Under the pieces are notes generated by a model. The model made no database searches, was not told where the DNA came from, and worked only from the letters and a program-made list of their open reading frames with translations. Source: Marinobacter piscis (GTDB lineage Bacteria; Pseudomonadota; Gammaproteobacteria; Pseudomonadales; Oleiphilaceae). Taken from it: a stretch of 64,000 nt of DNA. The stretch covers positions 124,001 to 188,000 of the forward strand of contig NZ_VCGX01000003.1 of the NCBI RefSeq assembly GCF_007671655.1. The letters run 5' to 3'. Shown here in pieces: positions 26,880-35,617 of the stretch; the stretch's first letter is position 1; every line of letters starts with the position of its first letter. Position numbers and translations under genes: made by a program.

Positions 26880-27953
26880 TCAGGCTCCACGTTCGAATGC
26901 GATGAGGTGATCGGCTTCGACCCGAATCGGCACTGTTTCCCCCAGATGAAAATCCAGATGACTGCGGAACAGAGCTTCAAACTCCGTATCTTCCGAGCAC
27001 CGGAAGCGGTAGAGAGTAGAGGTGCCGGCAAAGGTTTTTTCTACAACTTTCGGGCGCAGGTCTGACTCTTCATCGTAAACAATATCGTCCGGACGTATAA
27101 GGATATCTACCAGGGTGCCCGCCGGCCAGTTATACGCCCGGTTGCCATGGATGATGCCCAGTTCCGATTCAATGATATCCGGCCCCATAGCTTTCCCGGG
27201 CACAAAACCGCCCTGGCCTACAAAACTGGCAACAAAGCGGTTTACCGGTTCGTGATACAGGTTGAAGGGCACATCCCACTGCTGAATCTGGCCGTTTTGC
27301 AACACGGCCACCTGGTCACACATTGCAAAGGCTTCCTGCTGATCGTGAGTCACCAGAATAGCGCTGATGCCAAGGGTTTTCAGGATCTCGCGAACATCCA
27401 GGCTAAGCCGGCGGCGCAGATCTGTATCGAGGTTGGAAAACGGTTCGTCTAGCAGAATCAGTGTCGGTTCCGGGGCCAGGGCCCGTGCAAGAGCCACCCG
27501 CTGTTGCTGCCCGCCTGATAGCTGGTGCGGATAGTTGTCGGCCAGATCCTGCAGGTGCACAACATTCAACAGTTCCATAACCTTTTGTCGTTTTTCAGCC
27601 CTGGCCATACCCAGCAAACCGAAACCAACGTTATCGGCAATGCTCAGATGCGGAAACAGGGCGTAGTCCTGAAAAACCATACCGATGCGGCGCTTTTCAG
27701 GGGCCAGTGTGCGGCCAGGCAGGCTGATAGGCTGTGACTGCAGGTATATTGCCCCTTCGGTCAGGGGAAGAAATCCTGCCAGGGCCCTGAGAATCGTACT
27801 TTTGCCGCAGCCGCTGGGCCCAAGAAGGCACCCGATGTCACCATGGCTGAGGGCGAAGCTCACATCCTTTACAACGGCTTCTCCGCCATAACCACAGGAG
27901 AGGTTGTTTACCTCAAGCAGCCAGTTGTGTGCGGCAGTTTCCGGGGTGCTCAT
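26880..27953 (-). CDS. FbpC-like ABC transporter ATPase
   Basis: ABC ATPase of 357 aa. Walker [10 protein letters not shown] near residue 42, signature [15 protein letters not shown], Walker [13 protein letters not shown] and switch His in [10 protein letters not shown] are all intact. The C-terminal TOBE-type region ([16 protein letters not shown] onward) and the [10 protein letters not shown] stretch resemble the iron(III)/spermidine-type importers of the FbpC/PotA group. No permease or binding-protein gene is next to it. It begins 5 bp after the argF stop, so the two are probably co-transcribed. Confidence 0.8.
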   Translation of the reverse strand: MSTPETAAHNWLLEVNNLSCGYGGEAVVKDVSFALSHGDIGCLLGPSGCGKSTILRALAGFLPLTEGAIYLQSQPISLPGRTLAPEKRRIGMVFQDYALFPHLSIADNVGFGLLGMARAEKRQKVMELLNVVHLQDLADNYPHQLSGGQQQRVALARALAPEPTLILLDEPFSNLDTDLRRRLSLDVREILKTLGISAILVTHDQQEAFAMCDQVAVLQNGQIQQWDVPFNLYHEPVNRFVASFVGQGGFVPGKAMGPDIIESELGIIHGNRAYNWPAGTLVDILIRPDDIVYDEESDLRPKVVEKTFAGTSTLYRFRCSEDTEFEALFRSHLDFHLGETVPIRVEADHLIAFERGA

Positions 27954-27958
27954 AAGAT

Positions 27959-28873
27959 TTAATCCAGGCGGTTGAGAATCAGGAATTCCAGCAGGGCTTT
28001 CTGGGCGTGGAGCCTGTTTTCAGCCTCATCCCAGATGACCGAAGCCGGGTGCTCGATCATGTCTGCAGATATCTCCTCGCCACGGTGGGCAGGCAGGCAG
28101 TGCATAAACAGAGCGTCTTTATCGGCCAGAGTCATCAACGCAGGGTTGATCTGATAGTCATGGAAGGCTTTTTCCCGGGCCTTTTGTTCGTCTTCCTGGC
28201 CCATGGAGGCCCAGACATCGGTTACCAGAAGGTTGGCGTTGCGTGCAGCGTCGGCCGGGTTACGTACAAGTGAGATCCGGTCCCCATGCTTTTTCATTAG
28301 CTCCGGATCAGGATCATAGCCCTCGGGCGTTGCTATATTCAGGTGAAAACCGAACTGGCTGGCGGCGTTAATATAGGAGTGGCACATATTGTTACCATCG
28401 CCTATCCAGGCCACGGTGGCTCCACGGATACTGCCGCGATGCTCGCGGAATGTCTGCATGTCGGCGAGCAGTTGGCACGGATGAAAATCATCTGTAAGGG
28501 CATTGATAACCGGGGCCTGCGAAGCCCTGGCAAAGGTTTCGACTGTCTCATGGGCGAAGGTGCGGATCATGACAGCGTCAACCATGCGGGAGATCACAAT
28601 GGCAGAGTCTTCAATCGGCTCGCCACGGCCAAGCTGTGTATCCCTGGGAGAGAGAAACATGGCAGAGCCGCCCAGCTGTGCCATGCCAGCCTCGAAAGAG
28701 ACCCGCGTCCGGGTAGATGATTTCTCGAAAATCATCGCCAGTACGCGATTTTTAAGAGAGTCTCTTACCGTACCCAGGCGCCATTCATTCCGGAGCCTGG
28801 TGCCGTGATCCACCAGGTCTTCCAGTTCGGTGGTGGACATGTCATTAAGTGTCAGAAAATGCCTTGCTGCCAT
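27959..28873 (-). CDS. argF: Ornithine carbamoyltransferase
   Basis: Makes citrulline from ornithine and carbamoyl phosphate in arginine synthesis (304 aa). Carbamoyl-phosphate site [13 protein letters not shown] near residue 50, then [12 protein letters not shown], and the ornithine/catalytic loop [13 protein letters not shown] chose ATG 28873 at [13 protein letters not shown]; the frame stays open to 28969, but the added residues are unlike the family. Followed at 5 bp by an ABC ATPase gene. Confidence 0.95.
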   Translation of the reverse strand: MAARHFLTLNDMSTTELEDLVDHGTRLRNEWRLGTVRDSLKNRVLAMIFEKSSTRTRVSFEAGMAQLGGSAMFLSPRDTQLGRGEPIEDSAIVISRMVDAVMIRTFAHETVETFARASQAPVINALTDDFHPCQLLADMQTFREHRGSIRGATVAWIGDGNNMCHSYINAASQFGFHLNIATPEGYDPDPELMKKHGDRISLVRNPADAARNANLLVTDVWASMGQEDEQKAREKAFHDYQINPALMTLADKDALFMHCLPAHRGEEISADMIEHPASVIWDEAENRLHAQKALLEFLILNRLD

Positions 28874-29100
28874 AGGTTGGCCCTTACCTTGGTGAAGCCC
28901 TGGATGAGTATAAATACGAGTGAAAAATATGGGGGAACCAAGTCTAGCCCTTCGTGCCAAAGATGACAACGCTGCGGCTGGCAGGCTTGCTCTGTATCAA
29001 ATTGACGTGTTTGTTGGGCAGCCTGCCCGACGTGTACAATGAAACCTGGCTGAAACAGGCGCAATCGACTGTTTTTGTACTTAATCAGAGGTGAGTGTTC

Positions 29101-29427
29101 ATGGACATTAACGAAACCATTAAAACCCAGCTTTCAGAGAATCCGATCATTCTGTATATGAAAGGATCGCCTCAGGCACCGCAGTGTGGCTTTTCTGCCA
29201 AAACCTCACAGGCCCTGATGGCGTGCGGCGAGCGCTTTGCGTTTGTGAACATTCTCGATAACCAGGAGCTACGCGAAGGTCTGAAGGTCTATTCCAGCTG
29301 GCCAACGTATCCTCAGCTTTACGTTAACGGTGAGCTGGTTGGCGGTTGTGACATTATCATGGAAATGTCGGAAAACGGCGAGCTGGCGACTCTGGTAAAA
29401 GAGGCTGCCAAGCAGGCTGAAGCCTGA
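29101..29427 (+). CDS. grxD: Monothiol glutaredoxin
   Basis: CGFS-type glutaredoxin (108 aa), which binds a [2Fe-2S] cluster as a dimer with glutathione and helps iron-sulfur delivery. Cys29 is in APQCGFSAKT; WPTYPQLYVNGELVGGCDI is the glutathione-binding part. ATG 29101 is chosen because AGAGGTGAG lies just before it; a GTG six bases upstream falls in that site. Divergent from argF. Confidence 0.95.
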   Translation: MDINETIKTQLSENPIILYMKGSPQAPQCGFSAKTSQALMACGERFAFVNILDNQELREGLKVYSSWPTYPQLYVNGELVGGCDIIMEMSENGELATLVKEAAKQAEA

Positions 29428-29453
29428 TCCCGCCTGTCAGTTGATCCTGCAGG

Positions 29454-30191
29454 TCAGAGCCGCGACGGAGCAAACACCAGTGTAACTTCGAAGCGGCTGT
29501 TATCGCCCTGTTTACCTGGCGGCTCCGGGTAAGGGCTGGCAGATAGCGCGGCTCGATATGCCGCGCTATCTATTTGCTTTATACCTGTCGATTTCATCAC
29601 TCTTGCCCGGGTCAGGGCACCATTCTGTAGTAGCTGCAGCTCCAGTCTCAGGGTGCTGGAATCTGTAAGTTCGCTGATAGCTGGAACTCTCTTTTTTTCC
29701 AGTTCCCGGGCCAGATGTGTAGCCAGCTTAATCAGATAGGGATCCTTCTCGCTGGGCGCTTTTGTAATCGCGGTGATTGTGTCGGTGCTGTCCGTTTCAG
29801 GGCGGGGCTGAGGTGCCGGCTGCGAGGGCGAGCTTGTGGGTGAGGTATTTGATGAGGCCTGTGTAGAACGATCGGGGCTCGGCTCGGGGCTGTGATCGTT
29901 TGGCGACGACTCAGAAGATGGCTTGGGCGAGCTGTTGTGCTCCCTTGGCACTGGCACACTGCTTTTTTTTGCAGTCTCTGAAAGTTGTGGGCTGTCAGTG
30001 GTGGGTGGCGCCTGGTGACTGGCCGGGGAGGTCAGGTTCAGCCGCAGCGTCTGACGATGCTCCACGGGCAGGTCCGGCCTCAGAGGAGGCACTGCGGACA
30101 AGAGCAGTGTGTGCAGCATGATGGCAGTTGATAAAGCGAGCGTAATGCGATACTTCGCAGGAAGACTGTTGTTACTGCCAGACTCCAGCAT
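29454..30191 (-). CDS. TonB-like energy transducer
   Basis: 245-aa protein with an N-terminal membrane anchor (ITLALSTAIMLHTLLLSAV, about 17-35), a long Pro/Ser/Thr-rich linker to about 135, and a C-terminal TonB_C-like domain (LQLLQNGALTRARVMKSTGIKQIDSAAYRAALSASPYPEPPG). The plan fits a TonB-type protein spanning the periplasm, but no exbB/exbD or receptor gene is nearby. It follows the DUF1631 gene by 36 bp. Confidence 0.75.
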   Translation of the reverse strand: MLESGSNNSLPAKYRITLALSTAIMLHTLLLSAVPPLRPDLPVEHRQTLRLNLTSPASHQAPPTTDSPQLSETAKKSSVPVPREHNSSPKPSSESSPNDHSPEPSPDRSTQASSNTSPTSSPSQPAPQPRPETDSTDTITAITKAPSEKDPYLIKLATHLARELEKKRVPAISELTDSSTLRLELQLLQNGALTRARVMKSTGIKQIDSAAYRAALSASPYPEPPGKQGDNSRFEVTLVFAPSRL

Positions 30192-30227
30192 TACTTGCGG
30201 GTCGCTCCTTTATAGGTACATGAATGT

Positions 30228-32396
30228 TCATGCGGTTTTGCTGCGCAGGGAGCCAACAACAGCCCCCAGTGCCCGATCGATCAGCGCACCTTGCTCCAGT
30301 CGTTTCATTCTTCCCCGTTGCATTTCCAGGGCAAGTTCCGTGCGGGTTTTCTCAATGACTTTCAGCCCCATGCGGTTCACAAACACAAAGCAGTCCGCCT
30401 CTTCAATAACGGCAGAAAGTTTACAACGAAACCCGGTGCCATTCACCAGGCGGAACTCGACCCAGTTACCGGTTTCAAGTTCATCTACCTGAACCATAAA
30501 GTCGGCGATGGAGGCGTCTTCGGGGTGCAGTTCTGCCTGTTGTCTGGCTTCATCAGGCGACGCTTCCGGAGCCGGGGGTGGAGCTTGGGTCATTTCCATT
30601 CCAGAGCTGGCCCGAAAGGCTTCTGCCAGTTCCTGTTTCAGCTGAGACATGGTTTCATCGAGTCTGACAGAGTTGTATGAGACTTCTTCCAGGCCAGTGC
30701 GCAAGGCTTTCAGCAAGCCTGGCACAACACGAACCCACTGATCTCTCTCGGCATCTTCCAGGTGTGGATGCAGACACCAGATCAGGTCATCCACGACGTT
30801 TACGCTTTCCTGCCAGCGGTGTTCTTTATCGTCGCGCAAGTAGGCCAGAAACATGACCCGGCTCCAACCATTGATCAGCATATTGTAAACGGATTCCGGA
30901 AGCGTGTAGCGGGCCAGGCGCTCTGCGATAACCTGATCCACTATTTCCTGGGCTCTCTGCGATTTTATACGACCGCGTTCGGATTCGCGCGTACGCTGCT
31001 CAACCAGCGACGCCTTTCTGTTCTCCCTGGCAAGAAAGGCTTCAAACTCCGTGTTCAGTTCAACAAAGAGGCCGATGTCACCATCAAATTCATTGAGTAT
31101 GGTCTGCACAATGCTGTGAATTTTTTCGTAGAGCTTGTCGCGTGCCTTTTCATCGCTGTTGCTCCAGCCAATGCCGGCACGGGCAAGGGAGTTGAGCAGT
31201 TTGCGTGCCGGGTGAGACGCCTTACTGAAAAAGCTCCGGTCTTTGAGGACAACCTTCAGAATCGGGATCTGCAGCCGGCTTATCAATACCTGGATGGGTG
31301 CAGACAGGTTGTAATCTTCGAGAATAAATTCAAACAGCATGGAAACCAGGTTGACCAGGTCTTCATCCACTTCTTTCAATGCAGGCTTTTTGCCGTCCCG
31401 GGTGCTGGCTTGGGACAGTGTGTTCTGCACGGCGTTACGCAGGTCAACGGTAAGGGGTTCACCTTCACTGAGGTCGCGAGTCGTTTCTGAGGTGCGGCTG
31501 GCGGGTAGTTGTGTCAGCAGACTGAACAGTTCATTAATACCGACAACGCGAATGCCAGGGTCGTGTTGCCGTGACCGGGTACCCGAGTCACCTCTCTGGC
31601 GTGCCAGGAGCTGGTAGATCTGATCGAGTACTTCGCTGTCATCCACAGTACTGTTCTGCGGTTCCCCTGTGGTGTTTTCTGTTCGAGTGGTGTGTCCGGG
31701 CTCACTCTTGCCATGATAACGGAAGTTGGGAATGACCCCGGCCTGAATCAGAATCCGGTTGGCTTCGTCCAGCAGCATTTCCAGATTGGAGACAACGTAC
31801 CGGTCAAACTGTTTGAGGAGAATCAGTCGCTCACGAATCTGTATTTCCAGGGGGGCAATGGCATCAGCGAAGGCCTTGCACAGGTGTTCCGGCGCCATAG
31901 GATTCACCGGCGAGTCCTCGGAGCGGCCGTCGTATACCTGGGTGAAGCGGGTCTGGAGCTGCAAAAGCGGGCCCTGAAAGTGGGCTCTGGCTTTGGTGGC
32001 CATGGCAGTAAGTGCGACTTGTTCTTCCAGGTCGTCGTTGCCAACCAGTGTCAGGTTGTCCTGGGTGGCGTGGGCTTGGGTGACAGAGGGCGTATCTGTA
32101 CCGGGAGGAGTGGCAAACAGCTGCGCGACTCTGTGCTGAAACTGACGCTCAACGCCTTTGCGCTTGATGCGGATTTCCCGCATGGCTTCAAAGTAACGGT
32201 TCTGTTCATTGTTACTGCGGGCATTGTTGGCGAGCTCAAAAAGCGAATCATCAACTGCATCAAATGCACCCTGAAGCAAGTCTCCAAGTCCGGCAACCAC
32301 TGTGTCACGGATCCGGGATACCTCCGGGGGAACCGGCGTATTACCGCCCGCCTTACGGGTTTGGTGGAGGTAGTGTATGTCGGACTGCTTGCTCAT
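30228..32396 (-). CDS. DUF1631 family protein
   Basis: Large cytoplasmic protein of 722 aa matching DUF1631. It is mostly helical; typical parts are ALLQLQTRFTQVYDGR, the middle LSAPIQVLISRLQIPILKVVLKDRSFF and HPARKLLNSLARAGIGW, and a C-terminal domain VGNWVEFRLVNGTGFRCKLS-like stretch followed by FVNRMGLKVIEKTR, which looks like a PilZ-like barrel. Function unknown. ATG 32396 is chosen for AGGAG 7 nt before it; earlier in-frame ATGs lack that. Confidence 0.85.
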   Translation of the reverse strand: MSKQSDIHYLHQTRKAGGNTPVPPEVSRIRDTVVAGLGDLLQGAFDAVDDSLFELANNARSNNEQNRYFEAMREIRIKRKGVERQFQHRVAQLFATPPGTDTPSVTQAHATQDNLTLVGNDDLEEQVALTAMATKARAHFQGPLLQLQTRFTQVYDGRSEDSPVNPMAPEHLCKAFADAIAPLEIQIRERLILLKQFDRYVVSNLEMLLDEANRILIQAGVIPNFRYHGKSEPGHTTRTENTTGEPQNSTVDDSEVLDQIYQLLARQRGDSGTRSRQHDPGIRVVGINELFSLLTQLPASRTSETTRDLSEGEPLTVDLRNAVQNTLSQASTRDGKKPALKEVDEDLVNLVSMLFEFILEDYNLSAPIQVLISRLQIPILKVVLKDRSFFSKASHPARKLLNSLARAGIGWSNSDEKARDKLYEKIHSIVQTILNEFDGDIGLFVELNTEFEAFLARENRKASLVEQRTRESERGRIKSQRAQEIVDQVIAERLARYTLPESVYNMLINGWSRVMFLAYLRDDKEHRWQESVNVVDDLIWCLHPHLEDAERDQWVRVVPGLLKALRTGLEEVSYNSVRLDETMSQLKQELAEAFRASSGMEMTQAPPPAPEASPDEARQQAELHPEDASIADFMVQVDELETGNWVEFRLVNGTGFRCKLSAVIEEADCFVFVNRMGLKVIEKTRTELALEMQRGRMKRLEQGALIDRALGAVVGSLRSKTA

Positions 32397-32530
32397 GGCC
32401 GGCTCCTGCTTGCGGCTCAATCGGGCACCTGGTCGGGTTTGGTTGCCTGACATTAATAATAGGTTAAATTTACCGCATTTCATGCATTGTTAACATGAAT
32501 AAAGCCAAAGCCTGTGAGCTGGTCGCAAAA

Positions 32531-32569
32531 GCAGTTGAAAGGGCACTCTTGTGAATGCCCTTGAACTGC
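32531..32569 (-). terminator. Rho-independent terminator after the Yip1-family gene
   Basis: Imperfect stem GCAGTT..GGGCA (32531-32545) with TGCCC..GAACTGC (32556-32569), 16 nt after the stop on the minus strand and followed there by TTTTGC. Separates the Yip1-family gene from the DUF1631 gene. Confidence 0.7.
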
Positions 32570-32584
32570 TGAATATACCGGATC

Positions 32585-33187
32585 TCAGGCGATATAGACT
32601 GGCCCGACCCCCACACTCCAGATCACGACGCTTATGGCCAGTAATGCAACAAACATGACCAGCCCCACGGTCAGCACGGCGGTTGCAAACATGAAGCCTC
32701 GATCTTCGGGGATCTTCATCAGAATGGGCAGCCCCTCGTAAAGAAGGAAGACGGCGTACGCAATCGCGACCAGACCAGCCAGCATGTTGACCCATATGTT
32801 GGGGTAAACGGCAATCACACCAATCAGGAAAATGGGTGTGGCAGTATAAGCTGCCATTGTAACACCCCTCGGTGAGTGCTCGGAGACACCGTAAGTGGCC
32901 GAAAAAAAGTCAATAAACTTACCCAGGATAAATATGCCGGCCAGCATGGCCGCATAAAATAATATCGACAGGCTCAGGCCACTTTGCACCGACAGGCGTG
33001 TTACCTGCCCGTCCCCGATTTGCCAGCCCACCTGCGTGGTGCCGATGAACCCTGCAAGCGCAGGAATCAGGGCCAGGATCAGAACATGCCCAAAGTAAAG
33101 CCGGAGGGTGGATTCAGAGTCTTTCCGGATGGCTTTCCATTCCCGGTCCGGTTTGAACAGAAGGCCAAAAGAATGTGCAAGGCTCAT
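32585..33187 (-). CDS. Yip1-family membrane protein
   Basis: Five-helix membrane protein of 200 aa. The N-terminus SLAHSFGLLFKPDREWKAIRKD, then hydrophobic segments starting VLILALIPALAGFIGTTQVGW, match the YIP1 family of inner-membrane proteins with no assigned bacterial function. ATG 33187 has AGGAG 8 nt before it; a TTG at 33193 is less likely. Ends in a clear terminator. Confidence 0.8.
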   Translation of the reverse strand: MSLAHSFGLLFKPDREWKAIRKDSESTLRLYFGHVLILALIPALAGFIGTTQVGWQIGDGQVTRLSVQSGLSLSILFYAAMLAGIFILGKFIDFFSATYGVSEHSPRGVTMAAYTATPIFLIGVIAVYPNIWVNMLAGLVAIAYAVFLLYEGLPILMKIPEDRGFMFATAVLTVGLVMFVALLAISVVIWSVGVGPVYIA

Positions 33188-33255
33188 TGGCAAGCTCCTT
33201 TATGTTTATTTTTGTTACCTTTCCTGTCCAAGTGTTAACGGTCGGTTGATGTACG

Positions 33256-34545
33256 TCAAGGAGTTTGGATGAGATTTGCTCGTTTTCTCGGTATTTTTGG
33301 ATGCACGATGGCAGCCTTCACGACGTTGTCCTTGATTTGAAGAACCTCTACCCGGTGCCCCTCGACCTTCAGGCAAACGTTGGTGTCGGGGATGTTTTCA
33401 AGGGTTTCAGTGATGAGTCCGTTCAGGGTTTTTGGTCCATCGATCGACAGGTTCCAGCCCAGAGCTTTATTGATTGTGCGCACCGACGTTGTGCCATCAA
33501 TGATGAATGTACTGTCTTCCAGAGGGATAATGTCGGGGCTGGTTGCCGCATAGTCGGTGGTAAACTCACCAACGATTTCTTCCAGAATGTCTTCCAGGGT
33601 TGCCAGACCCAGTACGTCACCATACTCATCCACTACAATCCCAAAACGACGCTTTTCTTTCTGGAAGTTGATGAGCTGGGTGTTAAGGGGTGTGCTCTCA
33701 GGAATAAAGTAGGGCTCCTGACACAGCTGCATGATCATTGCTTTGTTGATGTCGTCCCGTTGCAGCAGCTTGGTTGTATTGCGCAGGTGCAGGATGCCCT
33801 GAATGGTGTTGATGTCACCTTTGAACACCGGCAGACGGGTGTGCTGGCTGTTTCTGAGCTGGTGCAGAATGGCATCGGTGTCATCATCCAGATCGATGCC
33901 GGAGATTTCGTTGCGGGGTACCATGATGTCATTCACGGTTACCTTTTCCAGATCAAGAATGCTGACCAGCATATCTTTGTGCTTGGCAGGAATCAGTGCG
34001 CCAGCTTCGTTGACCAGGGTCCGAAGCTCTTCCCGGCTGAGGTGGTCGCTGGCCGCATCGCTTGCGGAGATTCTTAAAACCCTGAGTATGGCACCGGTAA
34101 ACAGGTTAACTGCCCAGACAACCGGGTAAAGGATTTTCAGAAGCGGCCCCAGAACATAGCTTGCCGGAAAAGCGATTTTTTCCGGAAACAGGGCGGCGAG
34201 GGTTTTGGGGGTGACTTCAGCAAAAATCAGTATAACGATTGTCAGAAGCAGTGTCGCAATGGCAATGCCTGCGTCGCCCCAGATCCGGATGGCAATGACG
34301 GTTGCAATGGAGGATGCCAGGATGTTGACAAAGTTGTTGCCAATGAGGATCACGCCAATCAGCTGATCGGTGCGCTCGAGCAGGCCTTGTGCGCGCTTTG
34401 CGCCCTTGTGGCCGGTTTTCGCCATGTGTCTCAGGCGGTACCGGTTCAGGGACATCATTCCGGTTTCAGAGCTGGAGAAAAACGCTGACAGCATGATCAG
34501 CCCGACAAGAATTACCGACAGCGCAGTAAGCGATGTACCGTCCAA
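33256..34545 (-). CDS. HlyC/CorC-family CNNM-CBS membrane protein, YfjD-like
   Basis: 429-aa protein with an N-terminal CNNM transmembrane domain (ILVGLIMLSAFFSSSETGMMSLNRYRLRHM; LIGNNFVNILASSIATVIA), a CBS pair (VNDIMVPRNEISGIDLDDD; YFIPESTPLNTQLI) and a C-terminal CorC_HlyC domain (DYAATSPDIIPLEDSTFIIDGTTSVRTINKALGW). Family members are linked to Mg or Co efflux. It matches E. coli YfjD over its length. The start is TTG at 34545. Confidence 0.88.
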   Translation of the reverse strand: MDGTSLTALSVILVGLIMLSAFFSSSETGMMSLNRYRLRHMAKTGHKGAKRAQGLLERTDQLIGVILIGNNFVNILASSIATVIAIRIWGDAGIAIATLLLTIVILIFAEVTPKTLAALFPEKIAFPASYVLGPLLKILYPVVWAVNLFTGAILRVLRISASDAASDHLSREELRTLVNEAGALIPAKHKDMLVSILDLEKVTVNDIMVPRNEISGIDLDDDTDAILHQLRNSQHTRLPVFKGDINTIQGILHLRNTTKLLQRDDINKAMIMQLCQEPYFIPESTPLNTQLINFQKEKRRFGIVVDEYGDVLGLATLEDILEEIVGEFTTDYAATSPDIIPLEDSTFIIDGTTSVRTINKALGWNLSIDGPKTLNGLITETLENIPDTNVCLKVEGHRVEVLQIKDNVVKAAIVHPKIPRKRANLIQTP

Positions 34546-34628
34546 ACCAGAAGTGTCCTTATATAACTGACAGGTAACGAAAGTAGGTTGAGACTGCGCC
34601 CGGTGTCAAGGCCCTGAAGCCGGGTAAC

Positions 34629-35435
34629 TCAGCCGCCATAGCCGAATACCAGCTCAAGAGCGAATTTGCTGCCGTAGAAGGCCACCATGAGTAGTACGCA
34701 GCCAGCCAGAGTCCAGCGGCTTGCGGTTATGCCGCGCCAGCCTTTTGTGTAACGGCCGATAAGCAGTGCCACAAAAACCACCAGAGACAACAGGGAGAAT
34801 ACTGTTTTGTGGGCCAGGTGCTGAGCAAAGAGGTTTTCTATGAATACCGCACCTGTCACTATGGCAAGGGTGAGCATGACAACGCCGGCCCAGACCATTT
34901 CGAAAAGCAGGGATTCCATGGTCTGCAGTGGAGGCAGGTTGCGCATCACCGTGCTGGTGTGCTTTTGTTTCAGCTGGCGGTTCTGGATATAAAGCAGCAC
35001 TGCCTGTATGGCCGCAAGCGAAAAGAGGCTGTAGGCTGTTACTGATAATGCGATGTGAGCCAGCATGCCGTAGCTTTCGCTGGATACCAGTCTGGACGGT
35101 GTGTGGGTGATCAGGGCGGTAATGATGGATAACGCTGCCAGCGGGTAGGCGCCAAGAAAAAGGCCCTGGACCGGCTTGCGCAGGTTCAGCCCCAGCAGCA
35201 GAAAGACAATCAGCCAGGAAATCAGTACGGAGCTTTTGAAAAAGCTGAGGTCGACACCGCCATCAAGGTAGATGGTCTGGGTTATCAAAAGCCCATGGGA
35301 TGTGAGCGCCAGCATGCCGATCAGGGTGGTGATTGCAATGTTACTGTGCACGCGCCCACGGAAGTGGAGCGCCTGCAAAGCGGTGCCGACGCTGTACAGA
35401 AATAGTGAGGTGACCGCGAGAATCAGCGTTCCCAT
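34629..35435 (-). CDS. CcsA/YpjD-like cytochrome c assembly family membrane protein
   Basis: Inner-membrane protein of about 268 aa with eight hydrophobic segments. Residues such as LVSSESYGMLAHIALSVTAYSLFSLAAIQAVLLY, MVWAGVVMLTLAIVTGAVF and HLAHKTVFSLLSLVVFVALLIGRY carry the His-bearing helices of the CcsA/CcmC-like fold. The E. coli homologue YpjD, like this gene, is next to ffh. Role unknown. ATG 35435 is chosen (AGGA five bases ahead) over GTG 35453. Confidence 0.82.
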   Translation of the reverse strand: MGTLILAVTSLFLYSVGTALQALHFRGRVHSNIAITTLIGMLALTSHGLLITQTIYLDGGVDLSFFKSSVLISWLIVFLLLGLNLRKPVQGLFLGAYPLAALSIITALITHTPSRLVSSESYGMLAHIALSVTAYSLFSLAAIQAVLLYIQNRQLKQKHTSTVMRNLPPLQTMESLLFEMVWAGVVMLTLAIVTGAVFIENLFAQHLAHKTVFSLLSLVVFVALLIGRYTKGWRGITASRWTLAGCVLLMVAFYGSKFALELVFGYGG

Positions 35436-35467
35436 GACTTCCTTATTAACCACTGTGCTGGCTGGAG

Positions 35468-35489
35468 ATCGGCATGACTGAATGCCGAT
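35468..35489. repeat. Perfect 8-bp inverted repeat in the ypjD/ffh divergent region
   Basis: ATCGGCAT (35468-35475) and ATGCCGAT (35482-35489) around GACTGA, between the divergent ypjD-like gene and ffh. It may be an operator or an RNA hairpin in one leader. A TATAAT at 35526-35531 is a likely -10 for ffh; no good -35 is at the right distance. Confidence 0.45.
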
Positions 35490-35617
35490 TTGACCGGGCT
35501 GGTCGTTTCAGAACGATAGTCTGGTTATAATGTCCTTATTATGCAATAGGAATCAAGGGGCCATTAGCTGGCTTCTGGGTTTATGCACTCAATTTATCCG
35601 GGGTACGGAAGAGCAAC

